Made by a program: the position numbers and the translations under genes. From Eubacteriales bacterium (lineage in GTDB: Bacteria; Bacillota; Clostridia; Oscillospirales; Acutalibacteraceae): a stretch of 40,320 nucleotides of DNA. This document shows, one piece after another, positions 15,566-23,306 of the stretch; position 1 is the stretch's first letter, and each line of letters opens with the position of its first letter. The stretch is from positions 1 through 40,320 of the forward strand of contig JAQXWS010000016.1 of the NCBI GenBank assembly GCA_029225565.1. The letters are read 5' to 3'. The notes below the pieces were generated by a model that did not search any database, had not been told where the DNA came from, and saw only the letters and a program-made list of their open reading frames with translations.

Positions 15566-15856
15566 ATGGTAATTAGTATGAATCATCACCATCACACCGA
15601 GGAGCACCGCCAAGAGGTGTCCAACCGCCTTGCCCGTGCCATCGGCCACCTGCAAAAGGTAAAAGCAATGGTGGAGGATGACCGGGATTGCAGCGAGGTA
15701 TTGATTCAGCTGGCGGCGGTAAAGTCCGCTATCAACAACACCGGCAAGGTGATACTAAAGGACCATCTGGAGCATTGCATAGTCCACGCCGTTGAGGACG
15801 GAGATATGCAAATGCTGGAGGAGCTCAACACCGCCATTGACCGATTTATAAAGTAA
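15566..15856 (+). CDS. csoR: CsoR/RcnR/FrmR family metal-sensing repressor
   Basis: A 96-residue all-alpha repressor of the DUF156 family. The fingerprint Cys42-His67-Cys71 (DCSEVLIQLAAV, then DHLEHC) has the spacing of the Cu(I) sensor CsoR (25 and 4 residues). The N-terminus is histidine-rich (NHHHHTEEH), which is seen in some family members and may add a metal site. These tetramers bind GC-rich operators and release on Cu(I), Ni/Co or formaldehyde binding depending on residues; copper is the best guess. No copper exporter or chaperone lies next to it, which is unusual. Start ATG 15566 follows GGAAAGG closely; a second in-frame ATG at 15578 lacks any ribosome-binding site. The symbol denotes family rather than proven metal. 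Confidence 0.85.
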   Translation: MVISMNHHHHTEEHRQEVSNRLARAIGHLQKVKAMVEDDRDCSEVLIQLAAVKSAINNTGKVILKDHLEHCIVHAVEDGDMQMLEELNTAIDRFIK

Positions 15857-15898
15857 ATGGCAAAATCAAAATTGTTGTATATATAATGTATATAATAT

Positions 15899-15927
15899 AA
15901 CACCCCGACTGTAGCAGCCGGGGTGTT
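15899..15927. terminator. Hairpin between csoR and histidine phosphatase genes
   Basis: A nine-base stem AACACCCCG / CGGGGTGTT encloses the loop ACTGTAGCAGC. The flank is T-rich on the minus strand (ATATTATAT), so it mainly serves the leftward histidine phosphatase gene; the plus-strand flank is not a T-run. The element includes TGTAGCAGCCGG (15910-15921), similar to TGTAGCCGG in the csoR leader. Confidence 0.6.
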
Positions 15928-15958
15928 GCGATGTTGTGGTGTCGGGATGTTGTTGTGT

Positions 15959-16588
15959 TTACTGTTCTTCTTTCATGGATTCGGGAGCAGTGTCCACTAC
16001 CTCCATCTTGCGAACCTGCATCCATAGGGAGGGGGTGATTCGCAGCTTGAATCCGTACCCGGCGTCCATCTGCCAATGTGCCATAGGCGCCTCGGGCAAG
16101 CCGTAGCAGGAAAGGATGGTCATCAGCACTCCTGCGTGTGCAACTATGGCAATCCTCTCTGTCCCGGTGGAGATACAGCCGTCTATGATTTTTTCAAAAT
16201 CGGCACAGATTCGCTGTACAAATTCGGCATTGCTCTCCCCAAAGGGAGGACGAGCATGAATATCCCCGTGTAGCCACGCCTTAAATTCGTCATTATCCTT
16301 CAAATCCTCTGCAGTACACTCCTCAAATTCGCCGAAATTGTACTCAATAAAATTATCTATTACAATTTTGTTATTATTTGGGAACATAATATTTGCACTC
16401 TCAACAGCCCTTTTCAGGGGGGAGGTAAACACCGCGTCCACCTGGGGATAATGGTGCTTTGCTTTGATGTCGTGCAGCTGTTCTATACCAAATGTTGTGA
16501 GTGGATAATCTGTATGCCCAATATACTGTGCGTTAAGATTTCCCTTTGTTAGTCCGTGACGGAACAAATACAGAGTGTATGTTTTCAT
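15959..16588 (-). CDS. Histidine phosphatase superfamily protein (phosphoglycerate mutase-like)
   Basis: A 209-residue branch 1 histidine phosphatase. The catalytic motif LFRHGLTKGN is at 8-17 with the phospho-accepting His11 and Arg10; FTSPLKRAVESA carries the second arginine; the second histidine is in VAHAGVL. Family members dephosphorylate sugars, phosphoglycerate, nucleotides or cobalamin precursors (CobC); nothing nearby decides between these. The start is ATG 16588, set by GGAGG eight bases upstream. An upstream GTG at 16603 overlaps that ribosome-binding site and is rejected. Divergent from the XRE regulator gene. Confidence 0.85.
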   Translation of the reverse strand: MKTYTLYLFRHGLTKGNLNAQYIGHTDYPLTTFGIEQLHDIKAKHHYPQVDAVFTSPLKRAVESANIMFPNNNKIVIDNFIEYNFGEFEECTAEDLKDNDEFKAWLHGDIHARPPFGESNAEFVQRICADFEKIIDGCISTGTERIAIVAHAGVLMTILSCYGLPEAPMAHWQMDAGYGFKLRITPSLWMQVRKMEVVDTAPESMKEEQ

Positions 16589-16729
16589 TTTATTTTCCTC
16601 CACAATTTGTAGTAATTCGTCGATATATTACAAAAAAATAACAAAACCTTAATATATATTTACTTTCTGTATAATCAGGTTTATAATGTGATGTATTACG
16701 ATATGTATAACTTGTTAGGGGTATTGTAT

Positions 16730-17365
16730 ATGAGCAAGACAACCGAAGGACAGGAAAAGCTGTCCAAATTCTCTTCTGTACTGTCACAATTAAGAAAAGA
16801 GAGGGGCATCAGCCAAAAAAAGGCGTCTGCCGACCTGGGCATATCCCAGGCATTGCTGTCCCATTACGAAAAAGGCATCAGAGAGTGCGGTCTGGATTTT
16901 GTTATCAAGTGCAGCAAGTACTACGGCGTTACCACCGACTATCTTTTGGGCGTTACCAACAACCGCAACGGCTCCGGCAACGACCTGCTGCAAGCCTTTG
17001 AGAACAGCGACGACACCGGCTCTATGAAAACATTGGCTACCTCCACCAGATATATGCTGGAGATTGCCACCTCCGCCATCCACGACCGTATGGGCATGGA
17101 GTACATCTACGACTATCTTATGCTGTCGTTGTACCGAGGCGCCCTGACTATGGAAAAGGCGGGTATGCTCCCCAAGGAAATGTTCAAGATTGACTACTCC
17201 GTTGCTCGCGAGCTGGCGTCGGCCGCAGTTGCCATCCAGGACGCTCGCACGGTGTTCATTGAGGACAAGAGCCGCACCGGTACTCTGCCGGACGCACAGC
17301 TCTCTGCACTGCAAACGCTGATTTCCGAGGCTGAGGAGTACATCCTCTCCCACTTTATATCATAA
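16730..17365 (+). CDS. XRE-family helix-turn-helix transcriptional regulator
   Basis: A 211-residue protein with an N-terminal Cro/CI-type HTH (about 14-70): LSQLRKERGISQKKASADLG, then SQALLSHYEKGIREC and YYGVTTDYLLG. The C-terminal 130 residues are helical and unlike known ligand-binding domains that I can name; they may be a dimerisation or sensor part. Conserved in Clostridia as a stand-alone regulator; targets unknown. The start ATG 16730 follows AGGGG; the ORF extends upstream to another ATG at 16688, which has no ribosome-binding site. Followed by a strong terminator. No phage genes accompany it. Confidence 0.8.
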   Translation: MSKTTEGQEKLSKFSSVLSQLRKERGISQKKASADLGISQALLSHYEKGIRECGLDFVIKCSKYYGVTTDYLLGVTNNRNGSGNDLLQAFENSDDTGSMKTLATSTRYMLEIATSAIHDRMGMEYIYDYLMLSLYRGALTMEKAGMLPKEMFKIDYSVARELASAAVAIQDARTVFIEDKSRTGTLPDAQLSALQTLISEAEEYILSHFIS

Positions 17366-17380
17366 TTTTATCTGCACACA

Positions 17381-17404
17381 GGACGGGAAACCGTCCTTTT
17401 TTAT
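17381..17404 (+). terminator. Terminator of XRE regulator gene
   Basis: The stem GGACGG / CCGTCC with loop GAAA is followed by TTTTTTATTTAT. Strong compact rho-independent terminator. Confidence 0.85.
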
Positions 17405-18118
17405 TTATACAAGCTCCAGCTCCAGCTGTGTTTTTTGGGTATCAATAAAATCCAGGATAACGCCGGTGGATATGGAGGCTGCAATTTTTTTGAAGGTGGG
17501 GTAATCCATCAGGGAGTTCTCGTCACCGCCGTCGCTTATGGAGCGCAGTACGGCAAAGGCAACGCCGTTGGCGGCACACACATGACCGATTGCTCCCCCC
17601 TCCATCTCGCCGCAAATTGCCCCAAAGTCGGCGGCAATACGCTCCTTGAGCTCTGTGTCGGCAATAAAGGTGTCGCCGGAGGCAACTGTGCCCCGGTGTA
17701 TTTTTTCGCCGCAATTAATGGCGGACCGAGCCAGCAGCTCGCTGATTGTTTTGTCACAGGGAATCTTGACCACATTAAGGCCGTTGATAAATCCGCCGGG
17801 CTCACCCAATGCGGTTATGTCTATGTCGTACTGGCACACATCGTCGGCAATCACAATATTTTTTATTACTACCGACGGTGACAGAGAACAGCCCACACCC
17901 ACATTGATAATCATATCCGGAGCAAACTTGTCTATCATAGCCTGGGCGCACAGGGCGGCATTGACCTTGCCCGGAGAACACTGGGCAACGCACACCATAA
18001 CATTGTGTATGGCGCCCATAACATAATCCACTCCGGCAATATTGGTGACCGTGCCGTTGACAACCTTTGATTTTAGGGAATTGACCTCAACATCCATTGC
18101 GCCGATAATTCCTATCAT
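17405..18118 (-). CDS. mtnN: 5'-methylthioadenosine / S-adenosylhomocysteine nucleosidase
   Basis: A 237-residue nucleoside phosphorylase-fold enzyme that hydrolyses MTA and SAH to adenine plus the thioribose, recycling SAM by-products and feeding the activated methyl cycle. Key residues are visible: E11 in the N-terminal GAMDVEV, the substrate-binding CGEMEGGAIGHV with E171 and E173, and catalytic D196 in SISDGGDE. The start codon overlaps the VanZ-like gene stop by four bases (ATGA), so the pair is co-translated. The gene may also act in quorum-signal (AI-2) precursor formation, but no luxS is in this window. Confidence 0.93.
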   Translation of the reverse strand: MIGIIGAMDVEVNSLKSKVVNGTVTNIAGVDYVMGAIHNVMVCVAQCSPGKVNAALCAQAMIDKFAPDMIINVGVGCSLSPSVVIKNIVIADDVCQYDIDITALGEPGGFINGLNVVKIPCDKTISELLARSAINCGEKIHRGTVASGDTFIADTELKERIAADFGAICGEMEGGAIGHVCAANGVAFAVLRSISDGGDENSLMDYPTFKKIAASISTGVILDFIDTQKTQLELELV

Positions 18119-18963
18119 ACTGCATCCCTCTCCTTTGATAACAAATATTTGCTTACTATTTGGTATGCCGCCACGCCGAGAATTGCCCCCAGGGTGTTGG
18201 CTATAACATCATCAATATCCGGGTCGCCGTGGCAGGACAGGTACTGGTATATCTCCAGCATAATGCTGACGGCAACCGGCAGCGCCCAGCCTATAATGAT
18301 TTTATGACTGCGCACACAGCTGGCAACCAGTAATCCAAACAGACCGAAAAACACTATATTACCCACCAGATGAAAATCCGCCATAAGACTGTCGCCCAAA
18401 TGGAACAGCACATTCAGCTCCCCTCTAAAGGGAATCAAATTTGCGTCCCGGTACTCCATCTCGCCCTGGCTCCTGTTCAGGAAAAACAAAAACAAAAAGC
18501 ACAGAACAAAAAGCCACACAGCCCCCTTGACAAAATGGGTATAAAAGTCGTTGAAGCCGATGCTGCCGGTCTTGACCGACAGACGGGCAACGCCGGCAGT
18601 AACCAGCACAGCCATAAGGCAAACGGCGCAAAATATAAAGTGATAATCGTCGGTGATGTACTCAAAATGATTAAGCACCCAATCCCGAAACAGCCATCGA
18701 TATATGATGTAGCTGATTACCACCGCAACTGACATATAGTGTGTGACTCTGCCCACGGTAACCAAATCCCGGTACCGCAAATAGTATGCCGCGGTAAACA
18801 CCACTGCCAGCAAAAAAACAATGGCAATATTGGGATATGTGTACCGATAGTCAATAAAGAAAATGCCGGACTGATAGGTCTTTTGGAAGCAGAACATAAG
18901 AAAAAATATGCCCAGGCTGTACAGCGCCGTGCCCCATTTTTTTGGTACTCTTGTTGTTGCCAC
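18115..18963 (-). CDS. VanZ-like family membrane protein
   Basis: About 282 residues with several membrane segments; the first half has four or five hydrophobic helices not part of the VanZ core. The C-terminal part shows the VanZ pattern: ANLIPFRGE, a GNIVFFGLFGLL helix, SIMLEIYQYL and GDPDIDDVIANTLGAILG. VanZ domains are linked to low-level teicoplanin resistance in enterococci, but most homologues have no known role. A GTG start at 18963 is proposed because GGGGGTG lies six bases upstream; an in-frame ATG at 18981 has no ribosome-binding site and would overlap it. First gene of an operon with the MTA/SAH nucleosidase. Confidence 0.8.
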   Translation of the reverse strand: MATTRVPKKWGTALYSLGIFFLMFCFQKTYQSGIFFIDYRYTYPNIAIVFLLAVVFTAAYYLRYRDLVTVGRVTHYMSVAVVISYIIYRWLFRDWVLNHFEYITDDYHFIFCAVCLMAVLVTAGVARLSVKTGSIGFNDFYTHFVKGAVWLFVLCFLFLFFLNRSQGEMEYRDANLIPFRGELNVLFHLGDSLMADFHLVGNIVFFGLFGLLVASCVRSHKIIIGWALPVAVSIMLEIYQYLSCHGDPDIDDVIANTLGAILGVAAYQIVSKYLLSKERDAV

Positions 18964-18989
18964 AGGTATCACCCCCAACATATAGTGTC

Positions 18990-19055
18990 ATTATATAATA
19001 TAATCAAAATAAAAACAAGTTTTTGTTGACAAATAATATTGTTTTAATATATAAT
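18990..19055. promoter_or_regulatory. Back-to-back divergent promoters, VanZ-like operon / rpmH
   Basis: Rightward, driving rpmH: TTGACA (19026-19031), 18 bases, TATAAT (19050-19055), both perfect consensus. Leftward, minus strand: TTGTTT (19018-19013), 17 bases, TATAAT (18995-18990). The -35 boxes are seven bases apart. The rpmH leader of about 95 bases contains a small hairpin AAGAC / GTCTT at 19122-19138 just ahead of its ribosome-binding site. Confidence 0.8.
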
Positions 19056-19158
19056 ATCAAGGCTATTAGTGTTTCTATGAGCAATTTCCTGTACTATACC
19101 GTGCAGAGATTATAAAAGATTAAGACAAGTTTAGTCTTTGTGAATGGAGTGAAAAAGA

Positions 19159-19293
19159 ATGAAAAGAACTTTCCAGCCTAAGAAGAGACATGCCCAGAAG
19201 GTACATGGCTTCAGAAAGAGAATGTCCACCAAGAACGGCAGAAAGGTACTGGCTCGCCGCCGTGCTAAGGGAAGAAAGACCCTGTCTTACTAA
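19159..19293 (+). CDS. rpmH: 50S ribosomal protein L34
   Basis: A 44-residue, highly basic protein starting [18 protein letters not shown] and ending [11 protein letters not shown]; this is L34, near the exit tunnel of the large subunit. The ribosome-binding site TGGAGTG lies nine bases ahead of ATG. It opens the conserved cluster rpmH-rnpA-yidD-yidC-jag-mnmE-mnmG and is driven by a consensus promoter. In most Firmicutes rpmH is adjacent to dnaA and divergent from it; here it is 14.6 kb away and in the same direction. Confidence 0.97.
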   Translation: MKRTFQPKKRHAQKVHGFRKRMSTKNGRKVLARRRAKGRKTLSY

Positions 19294-19335
19294 TTTCCGT
19301 TGCAGCATTACTGAGTCAAAATGAGGAATGGTTTT

Positions 19336-19689
19336 GTGAATAGTCAAACCATAAAGGAAAACAAGGATTTTCGCAGGCTGTACTACCGAGGCAAAAGCAA
19401 GGCGTCACCTGTGCTGGTAACCTACGCAATGAGGCGTAACGGCGGCGGATGCCGCACCGGAATCACCACCAGCAAAAAAATAGGCAACGCCGTGGCACGC
19501 AATCGCTCACGCAGAGTTATCCGTGCCGCATACCGAGAGCTGAGCCACAGCATCAGCGGCAGCTGGGACATTGTGTTCGTTGCCCGCACCGGGACCTCCC
19601 GCGTAAAGATGCAGGATGTACACCGAGCAATGAGCGACCACCTACTGTCGCTGGGAGTCATCAATGAATTGGATAAAAAAGCAGATTAA
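19336..19689 (+). CDS. rnpA: Ribonuclease P protein component
   Basis: A 117-residue basic protein that binds the RNase P RNA and helps process the 5' ends of tRNAs. The RNR signature is clear in [18 protein letters not shown], and the N-terminal [15 protein letters not shown] is typical. A GTG start at 19336 is chosen since GAGGAATGG lies five bases upstream; an ATG at 19321 precedes that site and is less likely. The end overlaps yidD by 26 bases. Confidence 0.92.
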   Translation: MNSQTIKENKDFRRLYYRGKSKASPVLVTYAMRRNGGGCRTGITTSKKIGNAVARNRSRRVIRAAYRELSHSISGSWDIVFVARTGTSRVKMQDVHRAMSDHLLSLGVINELDKKAD

Positions 19690-19912
19690 GGCTGCGCTGA
19701 TTTTCCTTATCAACACATACCGGCTGACCCTGTCGCCCAGGTTTGGGCAAGGCTGCTGCCGATATACCCCGACCTGCTCCCAATATGCTATTGAGGCAAT
19801 AGAGATACACGGCATAATCAAGGGCAGTCTGCTGGCTGCACGGAGGATTATGAGGTGCAATCCCTTGTTCAAGGGTGGCTATGACCCCGTTCCCCCTAAA
19901 AAAGAAAGATAA
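19664..19912 (+). CDS. yidD: Membrane protein insertion efficiency factor YidD
   Basis: An 82-residue protein with an N-terminal amphipathic helix and the conserved cysteine-containing core: [24 protein letters not shown], with key parts SPRFG and [11 protein letters not shown], then [18 protein letters not shown]. It assists YidC-dependent insertion and is found between rnpA and yidC across bacteria. The 26-base overlap with rnpA and the close spacing to yidC indicate coupled translation. Confidence 0.93.
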   Translation: MNWIKKQIKAALIFLINTYRLTLSPRFGQGCCRYTPTCSQYAIEAIEIHGIIKGSLLAARRIMRCNPLFKGGYDPVPPKKER

Positions 19913-19932
19913 TAAAGAGGACACGAGTTATA

Positions 19933-20928
19933 ATGTTTGACACATTGATAAACATGGCCGCCGTAAACAACGGAATGGCTATTTTTAAGCCCCTTTATTG
20001 GTTTTTTGGCAAATGTATGGAGGGCTTGCTGATAGTCTTTGACTACAAGTACTTCCTGGCGTTGATTGTATTTACCGTTGCCACCCGTCTGGTGCTGTTC
20101 CCCCTCAATATGAAGCAGCAGAAGACAATGGCAAAAACCACCAGAATGCAGCCAAAAATCCAAAAAATTCAAAAGAAGTATGCGGGCTCAAACGACCCCC
20201 GCGACCGCCAAAAGATGAACGAGGAAATGCAGGAGCTATATGCCCGCGAGGGACACAACCCCATGAATATGGGCTGTGGACCCATGATGTTCCAGATGGT
20301 ATTCCTGATGGGTATCATCGGTATCATCTACTACCCTATCGAGTATATCCTGGGCGTAAAGATTGCCGACAACAGCCAGGCTATTGCCGAGGCAATCGGA
20401 TTTACCACCAAGGGCGGCGCATCATACTTTCAGATTGAACTGCTCCAGAACTTTGCCAACTACAAGGCTACCCTGATGGAGCAATTCCCCACCCTCTTTA
20501 CAGAGGAAAAGGTGCAAGCTATCGAGGCATACAAGAGCCATATGTACATCGGCTCCCTGGATATGACACAGACCCCCCACTGGAAGGACGGACTTATCGT
20601 AATAATCCCAATCCTGTGCTTGGTAACATCCCTTGCCTCCACTGTACTGTCAACTATGATACAAAAGAAGACAAATCCCGCAGCAGCACAGCAGTCATCC
20701 CAAATGCTGATTATGATGTTGATGATGCCTTTCTTCTCATTCTACATCGCATTCAAGGTATCTGCGGCAGTAGGCTTCTACTGGATTATCTCCAACCTGG
20801 TTGCTATGGTACAACAGCTTGTTATGGCAAAATTCTTCCCCCCGAAGCGCAATGTTGCCCGCGAAATGATAGAGAACACTATCCAGCGGCGCGCCCGTGA
20901 GGAAAGCATAAAAAAAGCTAATAAATAG
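19933..20928 (+). CDS. yidC: Membrane protein insertase YidC/Oxa1/SpoIIIJ
   Basis: A 331-residue insertase with five membrane helices of the Gram-positive type. The conserved arginine of the hydrophilic groove is seen in VATRLVLFPL (about residue 54), followed by the cytoplasmic coiled hairpin QPKIQKIQKKYAG...EMQELYAREGHNP. No lipobox is evident at the N-terminus, unlike Bacillus SpoIIIJ. The C-terminal tail is basic (RRAREESIKKANK) and may contact ribosomes. It lies between yidD and jag, its usual partners. Confidence 0.94.
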   Translation: MFDTLINMAAVNNGMAIFKPLYWFFGKCMEGLLIVFDYKYFLALIVFTVATRLVLFPLNMKQQKTMAKTTRMQPKIQKIQKKYAGSNDPRDRQKMNEEMQELYAREGHNPMNMGCGPMMFQMVFLMGIIGIIYYPIEYILGVKIADNSQAIAEAIGFTTKGGASYFQIELLQNFANYKATLMEQFPTLFTEEKVQAIEAYKSHMYIGSLDMTQTPHWKDGLIVIIPILCLVTSLASTVLSTMIQKKTNPAAAQQSSQMLIMMLMMPFFSFYIAFKVSAAVGFYWIISNLVAMVQQLVMAKFFPPKRNVAREMIENTIQRRAREESIKKANK

Positions 20929-20948
20929 CAAATCAGTACGGAGGATAT

Positions 20949-21878
20949 ATGATAAAAGAATTTATCGGTACCGGCAAAACCATCGAAGAGGCTACCGTCT
21001 CTGCGAAGACCGGACTTAATGCCCCACTGACAGCTGATGTTAAAATCGAGGTCGTAGAAATGCCAAAGAAGAAGTTTTTGGGCATCTTCGGTGGCACCGA
21101 CGCCAAGGTTAAGGCAAGCTACGATGACGGCACTAAGGAAAAGAAGGCTCCAAAGAAAGCGAAAAAGCAGGAGCAAAACAAGCAGGCCGCAAAGCCTGCA
21201 CAAAAGAAGGACACCCCAAAGGCAGCAAAGCCCGCCCCAAAGGCAGAAAAGAAAACCGAGCCAAAAAAGGAAAAGGATTTTCCGCAAAATGTTGACCTTG
21301 AGGTTGCCAAATCCCATCTTGCCAAGATTCTTGAGGGACTCAAGGTTGAGGGCGCAAGTATTGACGCCAAGTATGAGGACGGCGTAATCACAATGGACCT
21401 TGACTGCGACGACTGCGGTATCATCATCGGTCACCACGGGGACACTCTGGACAGCATCCAGTACCTTATGTCCCTTATTATGAAAAAGAATTCGGGCGGA
21501 TATGTCAGAGTATCCATCAATGTCGGCGACTTCAGAGAAAAGCGCAACGAAACTCTGCAATCCCTGGCAAAGAAGCACGCTGCCTATGTTCTTCGCACCG
21601 GCAGAAGCTACAAGTTTGACCCCATGAATCCCTACGAGCGTCGCATTATCCACACCACAATACAGGAAATTGAGGGTGTTGAGTCCCGTTCGGTAGGCTA
21701 CAATCAGGAAAGAAGAGTAATCCTGGAGCCTACAGGCGGAGTTAAGCCACGCTCAAACGGCAACCGCAGAGGCAGAGGCCAAAAGCCTGCCGCACCCCAG
21801 GTTGACCCTAACAGAGAGCAAAAGGTTGACAGAGCAGATTTGCCAAAGTTCGGCAAAATCGAGGTTAATAAGGACTAA
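20949..21878 (+). CDS. jag: Jag/KhpB RNA-binding protein
   Basis: A 309-residue protein with three parts: a Jag-N domain (1-50, including MPKKKFLGIFGGTDAKV), a Lys/Ala/Pro-rich flexible linker (about 58-112), then a KH domain with the GHHG loop in GIIIGHHGDTLDSIQ and an R3H domain with the conserved NPYERRIIH. A charged, glycine/arginine-containing tail closes it. KhpB binds many RNAs, often with KhpA, and influences cell elongation and division in streptococci. Starts 20 bases after yidC with GGAGG upstream. Confidence 0.92.
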   Translation: MIKEFIGTGKTIEEATVSAKTGLNAPLTADVKIEVVEMPKKKFLGIFGGTDAKVKASYDDGTKEKKAPKKAKKQEQNKQAAKPAQKKDTPKAAKPAPKAEKKTEPKKEKDFPQNVDLEVAKSHLAKILEGLKVEGASIDAKYEDGVITMDLDCDDCGIIIGHHGDTLDSIQYLMSLIMKKNSGGYVRVSINVGDFREKRNETLQSLAKKHAAYVLRTGRSYKFDPMNPYERRIIHTTIQEIEGVESRSVGYNQERRVILEPTGGVKPRSNGNRRGRGQKPAAPQVDPNREQKVDRADLPKFGKIEVNKD

Positions 21879-21883
21879 CAAAT

Positions 21884-21915
21884 GAATGGCGGACGGTTGG
21901 CGTTCGCCATTTTGT
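21884..21915 (+). terminator. Hairpin between jag and mnmE
   Basis: AATGGCG and CGCCATT form a seven-base stem around a loop that can pair further inside, followed by TTGTATTATTTTG. It lies just after the jag stop and could cause partial termination between the rpmH-jag and mnmE-rsmG parts of the cluster. Confidence 0.5.
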
Positions 21916-21935
21916 ATTATTTTGAGGTAAAAAGT

Positions 21936-23306
21936 ATGACACAGGACACCACAATAGCCGCAATAGCCACAGGCAATGCCCCCGGAGGCATCGGCGTTAT
22001 CAGAATCAGCGGCAGCAATGCAATATCCGTTGCCGAAAAGGTGTTCTCCCCCATGGACGGCTCCAGGCTGTCTGACCTGGAGGGCTACAGAGCCAAGTAC
22101 GGTACAGTAATTATCGACGGCAAGGGCAGTGACAACGGCGTTGCCCTGATTTTTCGTGCTCCAAAAAGCTACACCGGTGAGGATGTGGCAGAAATATCCG
22201 TACACGGCGGTATGCTGGTAGTCAACAAAACCCTGCAGGCGGTACTGGACGCAGGTGCTGTGCCTGCCGGAGCCGGCGAATTTACAAAGCGGGCATTCCT
22301 CAACGGAAAAATGGACTTGACCCAAGCAGAATCGGTGGCAGAGCTGATTAGCGCCCAAGGTGAGGAGGCAATGCGTGCCTCATACAGCGCATTGCAGGGC
22401 TCGTTAAGTAAAAAAATTAATGCTGTACTTACCCAACTGCTGGACACATCGGCACTAATGGCAGCCTGGGTGGACTATCCCGACGAGGAGATACCGGAGC
22501 TGGAGGAGGCGCAGCTAAAGAAAACCCTCACCCACTGTATCCACCAATTAAGCCGGCTGCTGGCAAGCTACAACAACGGCCAAACCATTACCAACGGCGT
22601 GGATACTGCCATTGTGGGCAGACCCAATGTGGGCAAAAGCAGTCTTATGAATATGCTGGTAGGCAAGGAACGCAGTATCGTTACCCAAATCGAGGGTACC
22701 ACCAGGGATGTAATCGAGGACAGCGTTACTTTGGACGGCATAGTACTGCACCTGCGTGACACAGCCGGAATCAGGGACTCCGGCGATGTGGTAGAGAGCA
22801 TCGGCATAGAGCGCGCATATAAGGCGTTGGAGGACGCGGAGCTTGTTATGGCGGTGTTTGACGGCAGCGAAGACCTGAACCGAAACGACTTACAGCTGAT
22901 AGAAAAATGCAGGGGTCGTAATGCCGTTGCCGTTATCAACAAATCCGACCTGAAGCAGAGCATTGATATGGACACAATCCAGCAATCCTTTGACAATGTG
23001 GTTACCGTCAGCGCAAAGGAGGGCTTGGGCCCGGAGGAGCTGAGCGCCTGTGTTCGGGATATGCTGGGCGTTGCCGACTTTGACTCCACCGCCCCAATGC
23101 TTGCCAACGCAAGACAGCGACAGAATTGCCAAAATGCCCTGGACTGCCTGACCCAGGCAATGGACGGGGTGAAAACGGGCATAACCTACGACGCAATCAA
23201 TGTTATGATTGACGGCGCCGCCGACCAACTGCTGTCATTAACGGGAAAAAAGGCAACCACCGAGGTTGTTAACAATATATTCAGTAAATTTTGTGTGGGA
23301 AAATAA
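21936..23306 (+). CDS. mnmE: tRNA modification GTPase MnmE
   Basis: A 456-residue GTPase that with MnmG adds the carboxymethylaminomethyl group to U34 of tRNAs reading NNA/NNG codons. The N-terminal tetrahydrofolate-binding domain begins TTIAAIATGNAPGGIGVIRISG. The inserted G domain has GRPNVGKSS (Walker A), DTAGIRD and NKSDL, and the C-terminus ends FCVGK with the conserved cysteine. The start is ATG 21936, set by TTGAGGT upstream; an in-frame ATG at 21882 lies within the preceding hairpin and is rejected. mnmG follows without a gap. Confidence 0.95.
   Translation: MTQDTTIAAIATGNAPGGIGVIRISGSNAISVAEKVFSPMDGSRLSDLEGYRAKYGTVIIDGKGSDNGVALIFRAPKSYTGEDVAEISVHGGMLVVNKTLQAVLDAGAVPAGAGEFTKRAFLNGKMDLTQAESVAELISAQGEEAMRASYSALQGSLSKKINAVLTQLLDTSALMAAWVDYPDEEIPELEEAQLKKTLTHCIHQLSRLLASYNNGQTITNGVDTAIVGRPNVGKSSLMNMLVGKERSIVTQIEGTTRDVIEDSVTLDGIVLHLRDTAGIRDSGDVVESIGIERAYKALEDAELVMAVFDGSEDLNRNDLQLIEKCRGRNAVAVINKSDLKQSIDMDTIQQSFDNVVTVSAKEGLGPEELSACVRDMLGVADFDSTAPMLANARQRQNCQNALDCLTQAMDGVKTGITYDAINVMIDGAADQLLSLTGKKATTEVVNNIFSKFCVGK

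Noticed and set aside
15578-15612. Histidine run in CsoR as a cloning-tag artefact
   Set aside because: Only four consecutive His, in natural context with mixed codons, and His-rich starts occur in this family.
19077-19115. A 12-residue leader peptide (MSNFLYYTVQRL) before rpmH
   Set aside because: It has no ribosome-binding site and no link to an attenuator hairpin.
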